NCBI GenBank assembly: GCA_023381555.1 | Contig: JAMCRV010000087.1 | Span: 1 to 47,526, forward strand | Origin: Chloroflexota bacterium | GTDB taxonomy: Bacteria > Chloroflexota > UBA4733 | DNA: 47,526 nucleotides | Direction: 5' to 3' | Shown: in pieces, positions 17,991 through 25,892 of the stretch | Layout of the letters: every line of letters begins with the position of its first letter | How positions within the stretch are numbered: the stretch's first letter is position 1 | The notes under the pieces: generated by a model | Told to the model about the DNA's origin: nothing | Database searches by the model: none | Seen by the model: only the letters and a program-made list of their open reading frames with translations | Position numbers and translations under genes: made by a program

Positions 17991-18040
17991 CAAAGACAAA
18001 CCCCACCAGCCTCTCACAGATCAGCGAGAGATTGATGGGG
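17991..18040 (-). terminator. Probable terminator after trxA
   Basis: On the minus strand, just past the trxA stop, CCCCATCA pairs imperfectly with TGGTGGGG around an inner CTCTC/GAGAG stem (18001-18040). A T-rich tail, TTTGTCTTTG, follows (17991-18000). It would end the csoR-trxA transcript. Confidence 0.6.
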
Positions 18041-18046
18041 AAGGTT

Positions 18047-18379
18047 CTACTTAGCTGCGATATAAGGCTGGAGCTGGGCGACAAGCCGCTCCTTTGGCTT
18101 GAAGCCGACGATTCGCTCGGCTGGCTTGCCATCCTTGAAGAGAATCAACGTCGGAATGCTCTGCACCTGGTATTTGAACGCGGTGTCGATGTTCTCATCA
18201 ACGTCGAGCTTGAATACACGGAGGGTGTCCTGGTAATCCTTGGCAATCTCCTCGACGATCGGCGCAACCATGCGGCACGGACTACACCACGCCGCCCAGA
18301 AATCCACCAACACCGGAGTATCAGACTTCAAGACCTGGGTCTCGAACTCCTTGTCAGTCACCACACTTACCGTCGCCAT
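18047..18379 (-). CDS. trxA: Thioredoxin with CSPC active site
   Basis: This 110-residue thioredoxin reduces protein disulfides in the cytoplasm. It has the conserved DFWAAWC start of the active site, the cis-proline segment SIPTLILFKDG (about residues 74-84) and the family's usual length. The redox motif is C32-S-P-C35 rather than the common CGPC, which can shift redox potential. It lies 41 nt behind csoR on the same strand, with no terminator between, and a probable terminator follows its stop. It is therefore probably expressed from the CsoR-controlled promoter, linking this thioredoxin to copper or sulfane-sulfur stress rather than general housekeeping. Confidence 0.95.
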   Translation of the reverse strand: MATVSVVTDKEFETQVLKSDTPVLVDFWAAWCSPCRMVAPIVEEIAKDYQDTLRVFKLDVDENIDTAFKYQVQSIPTLILFKDGKPAERIVGFKPKERLVAQLQPYIAAK

Positions 18380-18420
18380 ATGGCACCAGTCCTTTACTAG
18401 TAGTCAGCGCACCGAATGCG

Positions 18421-18672
18421 CTATTTGAGACGAAGAAATGATCGCAGGGCTTCATTCAATGCTTCGCGGGTTTCCTCCGATAGCTGCCCTCCTGCCAGGC
18501 AATGATGCATATGGTCCGTGAGCAACGAGATACTGACACTGTCGATCGCGGCGCGCACCGCCATGAGCTGCGTGAGCAGATCAGGACAGTTGCGACCGTC
18601 CTCGATCATCCGTTGTATGCCCCGGACTTGCCCTTCGATCTTGCGCAATCGAAGGAGCACGTCATTATCCAT
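18421..18672 (-). CDS. csoR: CsoR-family metal or persulfide-sensing repressor
   Basis: From the ATG at 18670-18672 the product has 83 residues, the family's typical length; the longer in-frame version would read through the operator and is rejected. The all-helical DUF156 signature RLRKIEGQVRGIQRMIE is followed by the ligands Cys29, His54 and Cys58. The spacings of 25 and 4 equal those of the Mycobacterium tuberculosis Cu(I) sensor CsoR (C36, H61, C65). Persulfide sensors of the CstR type keep the two cysteines but not the histidine, so copper sensing is favoured. A palindrome typical of the family overlaps its own start of transcription, implying autoregulation. trxA follows 41 nt downstream. 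No copper ATPase gene is nearby. Confidence 0.92.
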   Translation of the reverse strand: MDNDVLLRLRKIEGQVRGIQRMIEDGRNCPDLLTQLMAVRAAIDSVSISLLTDHMHHCLAGGQLSEETREALNEALRSFLRLK

Positions 18673-18686
18673 CGCTCTCTCTAACC

Positions 18687-18702
18687 TACCCCCATGGGGT
18701 AT
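18687..18702. promoter_or_regulatory. CsoR-type operator
   Basis: TACCCCCATGGGGTAT is a near-perfect palindrome of the G/C-tract kind bound by DUF156 (CsoR/RcnR/CstR) repressors. It covers the predicted transcription start, 14 nt upstream of the csoR ATG, so bound repressor would block csoR-trxA transcription. Confidence 0.82.
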
Positions 18703-18706
18703 CTCC

Positions 18707-18735
18707 AGTGTAGCGAGGGGGCCTCTTCCTGTCAA
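18707..18735 (-). promoter_or_regulatory. Promoter of csoR-trxA
   Basis: On the minus strand TTGACA (18730-18735) and TACACT (18707-18712) are 17 nt apart. The start of transcription falls inside the adjoining CsoR-type palindrome. Confidence 0.8.
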
Positions 18736-18748
18736 TGGGTTGCCGAGC

Positions 18749-18778
18749 TTGACCATTTGCAAGCGCCGGCGCTATAGT
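18749..18778 (+). promoter_or_regulatory. Probable promoter of the small basic protein gene
   Basis: TTGACC (18749-18754), an 18-nt spacer and TATAGT (18773-18778) on the plus strand. It diverges from the csoR promoter and would give a leader of about 115 nt. Confidence 0.5.
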
Positions 18779-18898
18779 GCATCAGTGGTACTGTAGTTCT
18801 TTCAGCGTTACACACTCGAGTCAGCTGGATGACCATAGGGAGATGCGAAGAGCGTCCCCTGTCAATGACATAAGACAACCTTTGAGGAGTGAATCACT

Positions 18899-19114
18899 GT
18901 GGGTGTGAGTGCGAACACCGTTGTCAAGCCGTGGCAAAAGCCAAAGCGCTTCCCCTTCGGCAGCTCTACCGCACGTCCCTCGCCAGGGAAGAAGCGCCAA
19001 GCTCACGACAAGTGGCACGTGGGAGATCCTCTGCCAAAGCGAAGCCGGGCTGCTCGTCAGGCTCAGCATCGCCGTGCGATTGCCCGCACCGCACAAGCCC
19101 ACGCTAACCAGTAA
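18899..19114 (+). CDS. Small, highly basic protein of unknown function
   Basis: GTG at 18899-18901 follows GAGGAG by 9 nt and opens a 71-codon frame beginning MGVSANTVVKPWQKPKRF. The product is rich in Lys, Arg, Ala, Pro and Gln, has no hydrophobic segment and ends HRRAIARTAQAHANQ. It is probably a nucleic-acid or ribosome-associated small protein, judging only by charge. An overlapping 72-codon frame starting at 18889 is cysteine-rich and lacks a ribosome site, so I reject it. The gene is alone between the divergent csoR-trxA operon and the convergent PurP-like gene, with a recognisable promoter upstream. I do not recognise a family. Confidence 0.62.
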   Translation: MGVSANTVVKPWQKPKRFPFGSSTARPSPGKKRQAHDKWHVGDPLPKRSRAARQAQHRRAIARTAQAHANQ

Positions 19115-19130
19115 GAGCGCCTGCCCCCCT

Positions 19131-20219
19131 TCACGAGATGACCGCTTCCAGCGCGTTTTCTCGAGTCGCTTGGACGAGTTCACGAGCGATGCGGCGGCCG
19201 ACGCTCATTTCCTCACCAAAGAGGTAGCGCGTGTAGGGTGATGTCGTCAACAGAATCGGCGCGCCAGGCACTCTCAGGCTCACATCGAAGCAGATGAACT
19301 CGCCTTGGTCGTCAAACACGCCTTGAAGCGCGAACGGACCAATAATTCCTGGAGGCAACAGCCGCTGACACGCCGCAGCGAGCTTGTCACCAAGTCCAAT
19401 GACGTGATCGAGGAGTGACTCTCGCACTGTGACGCCGCGGTGCCCCACAGGGATGAGCGTCGGCTGCACAGACACCGCCGCCTGCTGCGAAGCAGTCATA
19501 TGCAACAATCCTTCGATGTTCGACTCGATGCGCTGATCGGCCCCCAGAAACTCGCTGCGCTGACTAAGCGGCGACCAGAAATAATCCAAGTTGAACTGCG
19601 CTCCGATCACGAACTCCTCAATAGTTGCCAACTTGAGGTCATCCTCTCGAATCAGTCCTTGGTCTAGGAGATTCCGGCTCACCGCCTCGTAGTCTTGCGT
19701 GCTCCTGGCGGTGAAGAAGCCGCGCTCAACGGTGCGCACCGCCTGGGGCAGTTTGACCATCACGAGGCGATCGATTGCTGATGGCGTTGTAAAGTGGCGA
19801 GGTCTGCGAATATCCGCCTCTTCGAGGAGATCGTACTGGTTCGGCGACGCAGTACGCTCTTCGGCGCGGAGAAGTCTCCGGCCGCCAAACAGCGGCACCG
19901 GGAAGCGCTGCTCAATGGCATCACAGCCCACGTACACCGCGAAGGAGCGATTTGGAACAAAGATCGTGTTGAATGCGCGGAGACGCCCGATAGCTGCGTG
20001 GCCCACGACGTCAGCGAAACGCGGCAGCACAAGCACCTCATCGAATAGGTGCCGGTACTGCCCGACGTAGGGCCCCTCGCGCCCAGCCTGGCAGACCACG
20101 AGTGTCCGGACTCCCTCCTGATGCGCACCGTAGGCCACTTCGAGAGCCGAATGGCTACCAATGCAGCCAATCGTTAGATGCTCAACGTCATACCCCTCGA
20201 GCAGTGCCCGTCTCTCCAC
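19131..20219 (-). CDS. PurP-like ATP-grasp protein (archaeal FAICAR synthetase homologue)
   Basis: PurP is the archaeal ATP- and formate-dependent 5-formaminoimidazole-4-carboxamide ribotide synthetase. This protein matches it throughout: TIGCIGSHSALEVAYGAH near the start, then PVPLFGGRRLLRAEE, QFNLDYFWSPL, RIESNIEGL, VRESLLDHVIGLGDKLA, LLPPGIIGPFALQ and MSVGRRIARELVQA at the end. The ATP-grasp glycine-rich loop, GARGGRGY-like in archaeal PurP, is instead PQAVRTVERG (about residues 158-167 of the chosen form), so ATP binding or the reaction may differ. The longest frame starts at 20237, but GGGAGGAG sits 6 nt before the GTG at 20217-20219, giving 362 residues, close to archaeal lengths. No other purine gene is nearby. 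Confidence 0.82.
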   Translation of the reverse strand: MERRALLEGYDVEHLTIGCIGSHSALEVAYGAHQEGVRTLVVCQAGREGPYVGQYRHLFDEVLVLPRFADVVGHAAIGRLRAFNTIFVPNRSFAVYVGCDAIEQRFPVPLFGGRRLLRAEERTASPNQYDLLEEADIRRPRHFTTPSAIDRLVMVKLPQAVRTVERGFFTARSTQDYEAVSRNLLDQGLIREDDLKLATIEEFVIGAQFNLDYFWSPLSQRSEFLGADQRIESNIEGLLHMTASQQAAVSVQPTLIPVGHRGVTVRESLLDHVIGLGDKLAAACQRLLPPGIIGPFALQGVFDDQGEFICFDVSLRVPGAPILLTTSPYTRYLFGEEMSVGRRIARELVQATRENALEAVIS

Positions 20220-20423
20220 CGATGACTCCTCCCACACGCAACCCCCTCATCCTACCGCTCTGACAATCACCCGACCTCTTCTCTGCAGCGGCGCACAGGC
20301 ACTCTATCGTTCTCCGTGCTCCACGGGTATCTGGCAACATGAGATAGCACAACCACGAGGGGCCGGTTGGGGAGCGCGAAAGAGCTCCGGCCACAAGAGC
20401 CGGAGGAACCGCTGCTCATTGGG

Positions 20424-20452
20424 TTGAGCCCTTCGAGCAAATGTTCTACACT
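20424..20452 (+). promoter_or_regulatory. Promoter of ruvB with LexA-box-like site in the spacer
   Basis: TTGAGC (20424-20429), 17 nt and TACACT (20447-20452) form the promoter. Between and touching these elements, CGAGCAAATGTTCT (20434-20447) agrees at 12 of 14 positions with the Gram-positive type SOS box CGAACRNRYGTTYC. A repressor bound there would block RNA polymerase. The neighbouring gene, ruvB, is a classical SOS gene. Confidence 0.65.
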
Positions 20453-20508
20453 AGACATGCTCGAGCTACAGGAAGAGATAAACGATCCTAGCGCCTGACT
20501 CGCGAGTC

Positions 20509-21516
20509 TTGACACCTTCGCCTCTCGATGATGACGCTCACGCTGAGGGCTCGCTCAGGCCGGCACGGTTTGAAGACTTCCCCGGGCAAGATGCCGTGAA
20601 GGAGCAGCTGCTCATCCAGCTTCACGCGGCACAGGCTAGAGGCGACTCGCTTGATCACATCTTGCTGTATGGACCACCAGGCCTTGGCAAGACGAGTCTG
20701 GCTCACGTTCTGGCTCACGAGATGGGTGTCTCCATCCGGGAAACATCTGGACCGGCAGTTGAGAAACAGGGAGACCTTGTGGGTCTTCTCAGTTCTCTCA
20801 AGGAACACGACATCTTCTTCATCGACGAGATCCACCGCCTGAACCCGGTGCTCGAGGAAGTTCTCTACCCAGCAATGGAAGACTTCGCTGTAGATGTTCT
20901 CGTCGGTCAAGGGCCAGGAGCGCGCGCCATACGAGTGCCTCTTCCAAAGGTAACCGTCATCGGTGCTACCACCCGCTTCGGCGCATTGACAGCGCCCTTC
21001 CGAGCGCGTTTCGGATCGACGCTGCGACTGGACTACTACGAAGCCGATGCTCTCTGCCTGATCCTCGAGCGTTCTGCTCGAGTGCTGCGCGTGGAGGCCA
21101 CGGATGAGGGGCTCGAGGAGATTGCGCTCCGTGCACGCGGCACTCCTCGCATCGCCAACCGTTTACTGCGTCGCATCCGTGACTTTGCGGCGGTGCGCGG
21201 CAGCGGTGTCATTGACAGGGCTAGTACAGAAGCAGCCCTCGACCTCCTTGGTGTCGATAAGCTTGGGCTTGACGCGATTGACAGAGAGCTTCTACGAACA
21301 CTTATCTTCAAGTTCGAGGGAAGGTCAGTAGGGCGCGATACGCTTGCCGCGGCAATGAGCGAAGCGCCGGAGACTGTCGAAGACGTGTATGAGCCCTATC
21401 TCCTTCAAATGGGCTTCCTGGAGCTCTCACCGCGAGGCCGTCGAGCCACACCCCAGGCTTATCGACTTCTGGGACTTGAGCCACCCGTTCCGCGCGAACA
21501 GCCGCGACTCATTTAG
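20509..21516 (+). CDS. ruvB: Holliday junction branch migration ATPase RuvB
   Basis: RuvB is the hexameric AAA+ motor that drives RuvA-bound Holliday junctions. The 335-residue protein has the N-terminal [12 protein letters not shown], Walker [14 protein letters not shown], Walker [12 protein letters not shown], sensor 1 [18 protein letters not shown] and a C-terminal winged helix (about 255-335) with [17 protein letters not shown]. The start is TTG at 20509-20511; no ATG or GTG exists between the upstream in-frame stop and the conserved N-terminus, and the ribosome site is weak. ruvA and ruvC are not adjacent, unlike the common ruvCAB arrangement. A promoter with a LexA-box-like site lies about 60 nt upstream, suggesting DNA-damage control. 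Confidence 0.96.
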   Translation: MTPSPLDDDAHAEGSLRPARFEDFPGQDAVKEQLLIQLHAAQARGDSLDHILLYGPPGLGKTSLAHVLAHEMGVSIRETSGPAVEKQGDLVGLLSSLKEHDIFFIDEIHRLNPVLEEVLYPAMEDFAVDVLVGQGPGARAIRVPLPKVTVIGATTRFGALTAPFRARFGSTLRLDYYEADALCLILERSARVLRVEATDEGLEEIALRARGTPRIANRLLRRIRDFAAVRGSGVIDRASTEAALDLLGVDKLGLDAIDRELLRTLIFKFEGRSVGRDTLAAAMSEAPETVEDVYEPYLLQMGFLELSPRGRRATPQAYRLLGLEPPVPREQPRLI

Positions 21517-21536
21517 CATCCGTGGGGCAAACAGCC

Positions 21537-21564
21537 TTGATTTTTTCGACTTCTCGGGTATCAT
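21537..21564 (+). promoter_or_regulatory. Promoter of argF-argH
   Basis: TTGATT (21537-21542), a 16-nt spacer and TATCAT (21559-21564) lie 36 nt ahead of the argF start. I see no clear ARG-box palindrome beside it. Confidence 0.55.
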
Positions 21565-21599
21565 CCCTCTTTCCCTAAACGTGAACGGGGAGCCAACAA

Positions 21600-22514
21600 G
21601 TGAAACACAGCATTCTTGGTGTTCGTGATCTCGAAGTCAATGAGGTGGATCTTCTCTTCGACGTCACCGCATCGCTCAAGCGTCACCGTGCTCCTGCCGA
21701 GGATCGCTCGCTCTTCGGCAAGACTGTGGCCCTACTCTTTCAACACCCCTCTCTTCGCACCAGAGCATCGTTCGATATCGCCGTACACGAGCTCGGAGGG
21801 CATCCTCTGTACTTCGGGAACGATGAAGTGAGGATGGGCAGTCGGGAGGCCCCCGAAGACGTGGCGCGTGTCTTGGCACGCTACGCTCACGCAGTGGTAG
21901 CACGCCTCCGGAATCACACGGAGCTACAGCGATTTAGTGACGCCTCGACTGTCCCTGTTATCAACGCCTTGACGGACAGGGAACATCCTTGCCAGGCCCT
22001 TGCCGATCTCTTCACTCTGCAAGAGGCCCGAGGGACCTTGCAAGGGGCCCATCTTGCCTACGTAGGCGATGCTGACAACAACGTTGCCACCTCGCTTCTG
22101 CTTCTGGCTCCGCTGCTCGGGGTGAGAATGACGATGATCGCTCCGCGTCAGCATCAGCCCCAACCCGGTGTCGTTGTCCAGGCACGTCAAGGTGCACTCG
22201 CTCCAGTCGATGTCGTTGACAGTCTGGGCGACGCCGAGCTGTCCTCAGTCGATGCGCTCTATACCGACGTTTGGGTAAGCATGGGGCAAGAAAACGAAGC
22301 GCGGGCTCGTCAGGTCGCCCTCGCTCCTTTTCAAATCAATGACGAGCTTCTCCGCCGGTGTCGACCGCAGTGTATCGTGCTGCACTGCCTGCCAGCGAAG
22401 CGCGGTCAAGAGATCACGGACAATGTCCTCGACGGACCGCAATCGCGTGTGTTCGACCAGGCGGAGAACAGACTGCACGTGCAAAAGGCACTCCTCAAGA
22501 TGCTCGTCTCATAA
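21600..22514 (+). CDS. argF: Ornithine carbamoyltransferase
   Basis: ArgF joins carbamoyl phosphate and ornithine to make citrulline in arginine synthesis. The 304 residues show the carbamoyl-phosphate loop HPSLRTRASFD (Ser51-Arg55), the HPCQALAD block (129-136), the ornithine-side DVWVSMGQE loop near 225 and HCLPAKRGQEITD near 264. The second residue of the usual STRTR motif is Leu, a feature better known from acetyl- or succinylornithine carbamoyltransferases, but the SMG loop argues for ornithine itself. The start is GTG at 21600 with GGGGAG upstream. argH begins 11 nt after the stop, so the pair supplies the last two steps to argininosuccinate cleavage; argG is not in the window. Confidence 0.93.
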   Translation: MKHSILGVRDLEVNEVDLLFDVTASLKRHRAPAEDRSLFGKTVALLFQHPSLRTRASFDIAVHELGGHPLYFGNDEVRMGSREAPEDVARVLARYAHAVVARLRNHTELQRFSDASTVPVINALTDREHPCQALADLFTLQEARGTLQGAHLAYVGDADNNVATSLLLLAPLLGVRMTMIAPRQHQPQPGVVVQARQGALAPVDVVDSLGDAELSSVDALYTDVWVSMGQENEARARQVALAPFQINDELLRRCRPQCIVLHCLPAKRGQEITDNVLDGPQSRVFDQAENRLHVQKALLKMLVS

Positions 22515-22525
22515 GACACAGAACG

Positions 22526-23944
<1,419 letters not shown>

Positions 23945-23993
23945 CGCCACACCACAGGACCGGCGTCTTCCTGTAAATTCAGAGAGCTTCTCC

Positions 23994-25892
23994 TCAGCCA
24001 CCCTGCACAGTAACCGCTCCCAGGCTTACAGTCGTGCCAACAGGCTCTCCACTGGCAGCGAGTACCGTCAACCTCTGAACAGTGGCTGAAGTGTAGAGTC
24101 CGAGGACAACCGGGTACCGCCCCGGAGGCGTGGCTGGTGGAATCGGCACCCGGAAGCTGTCCAGCATCTCATCTCCAGTGCGCCAGGCCGTCGTAGGCAC
24201 AGCGTCCTTCAGCGGCGGTCGATCCCTCTGGGCGTAGAGCTTGCCGTCGCGCTCCAGATGCACAAAGGCTGTCAGGACTTCCGAGGGATGCTGCACGACG
24301 CGCCAGCACACAGTGACTGTCAGCGTTTGCCCTGCGTGCACTGATGGCGAGCTGAGTGTGTAAGCGAGCGCTTGAATCTGACCATCGAACGTCTGTTGCG
24401 GAAGACGTACCGCATCTTTGAGAAAGCCGGACGGAGTCTCGAACACCCGAAAGTCTATGCCAGCCAGCCGTTGCGTCGGTTCCTGAATCGTGTACGTCTT
24501 GAGCCACCGCTCCGCCTGGTGCTTGGGATCCCACGAATTCTGGCCGAGCGTCCAGAACCATATACGGCTGTAGCGCTGGGCGATTGGCTGGAAAGCGGCA
24601 TCAAGCTGAGCGGCAGAAATAGGCTCGAACGCTGGCTCGAGCGTGACACGCAAAGGTCCTTGTAACTGCTCCTCATAGTCCCACTTCAACGTGGGATCCG
24701 GATAGTTCGTCACGATGACATCATCTGGCCCGGCGCGAATGAGAAGCTGCTGGGCGGCTGAAGCGAACTGGGCATTCTTGTCACTCCGCGCATAGACGGT
24801 GAGCGATCTCGCTGCAACGACGGTTGCAGCGCACACAACGACGGGGCCCATCAACATTCGTACACGAGGCTGCGCACCTAATGCAGTCCAGCAGAGTAAC
24901 AGCGGACAGACGATCACGGCTGTATATGGGGCTTGAAACCCAGGGCGTAGCAGTTCGAGTACCAGGAGCAGCGCGATCGGGGCCATCAGCGCTCCACCAA
25001 CAGCAAGGAAGACGTCTCGATTCCGGAGGGCAAGGCAGGCAGCTCCTCCAACGGAACACCCCACCGCACCCAGTCCCACTGCAAGCTGCCAGTGTGCCGG
25101 TAGCGTCAGCCCACCGGCGGCGGTGGCTCCGAGCTCGAGCAAGAGTGTGGCAGGAGTCAGCGAAGGGAAGGGAAAGTGCGCCTGGAGAGCTGGCCAGCCG
25201 TGAACGACGAAGGGAATGCCCACGACAAGAGCCACAGCGGTGAGGACCAAGAAACCCGCCAGCGCCCGGCGGCGCGTACCGGCATTGGTGACAACGACTG
25301 CAAGCAACCCTGCAGCAGCACCGGCCACGACGGCCAGACCATAGAAGTGGCTGAGAACCGTGAGAACGCCGGCGCAGCCGAGCAGCACGAGTCCTCGCTT
25401 GGATCGGGATTCCGTCAGCACGAGCACCATTCCGGTCACAGTGAGCGCAGATGCCCCTTCCAGCTGCGCATACATGCGAGCGTCCTGCGCCTGCCAGACG
25501 AGCAGGGGGTTGACTGTAGCGAGAAGGGCGGCGAGAACTGCTGCAGAGCGCCCCCACACGCGCCCCGCCGCCACAGCCAGGGCCGGTATACAGAGCGCAG
25601 CAGGAAGGACTGACAGATAGCGAAGGTTGAAGCTGGATGGGCCGCCAAGATCGATCCACCAGTGAAGCAGAAAGTAATAGCCCGGAGGATGCGGCTCACT
25701 GGTGTGGAGTGAATGCCAGATGATGGCGAGCGACTGGTGAGCGAACACAGCCGCAAAGCTTTCATCCCCGCGCAGATTCTTGGCTCCAAGGGCAAAAGAT
25801 CGTATGCCAAAGCCAATGAGGGTCAGTGCGAGAATAAGCCAGAGGACTGCGCGGTTGGCCCTTTCCGGTGAGCTGTGGCGCTCAGCGTGCAC
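23994..25892 (-). CDS. PMT_2-like membrane glycosyltransferase with one beta-sandwich tail
   Basis: This 632-residue GT-C-type protein has the PMT_2 pattern: NLRGDESFAAV with acidic residues after the first helix, SEPHPPGYYFLLHWWI, and NPLLVWQAQDARMY near residue 130. About ten to twelve membrane helices extend to about 370. A periplasm-type domain follows, and the final 130 residues form one beta-rich module with AFVHLERDGKLYAQRDRPPL and PPGRYPVVLGLY, closing LGAVTVQGG. The same module ends the protein at 3605-5908. The start is GTG at 25890-25892, overlapping the stop of the upstream YfhO-like gene by 11 nt. It probably moves a sugar from a polyprenyl carrier to an outer acceptor; specificity unknown. 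Confidence 0.8.
   Translation of the reverse strand: MHAERHSSPERANRAVLWLILALTLIGFGIRSFALGAKNLRGDESFAAVFAHQSLAIIWHSLHTSEPHPPGYYFLLHWWIDLGGPSSFNLRYLSVLPAALCIPALAVAAGRVWGRSAAVLAALLATVNPLLVWQAQDARMYAQLEGASALTVTGMVLVLTESRSKRGLVLLGCAGVLTVLSHFYGLAVVAGAAAGLLAVVVTNAGTRRRALAGFLVLTAVALVVGIPFVVHGWPALQAHFPFPSLTPATLLLELGATAAGGLTLPAHWQLAVGLGAVGCSVGGAACLALRNRDVFLAVGGALMAPIALLLVLELLRPGFQAPYTAVIVCPLLLCWTALGAQPRVRMLMGPVVVCAATVVAARSLTVYARSDKNAQFASAAQQLLIRAGPDDVIVTNYPDPTLKWDYEEQLQGPLRVTLEPAFEPISAAQLDAAFQPIAQRYSRIWFWTLGQNSWDPKHQAERWLKTYTIQEPTQRLAGIDFRVFETPSGFLKDAVRLPQQTFDGQIQALAYTLSSPSVHAGQTLTVTVCWRVVQHPSEVLTAFVHLERDGKLYAQRDRPPLKDAVPTTAWRTGDEMLDSFRVPIPPATPPGRYPVVLGLYTSATVQRLTVLAASGEPVGTTVSLGAVTVQGG

Noticed and set aside
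18673-18762. 30-codon extension of csoR
   Set aside because: It would translate the promoter and operator; the family length fits the ATG at 18672.
18889-19107. Cys-rich 72-codon frame overlapping the small basic protein
   Set aside because: No ribosome site and an amino-acid composition typical of a shifted frame; the 18899 frame has GAGGAG at good spacing.
20376-20402. Terminator from CTCCGGC/GCCGGAG stem upstream of ruvB
   Set aside because: No T-run follows on either strand and no gene ends there.
22358-22525. N-terminal extension of argH into argF
   Set aside because: It reads argF in another frame; the argH family start MGTHSPWSGRF lies at 22526.
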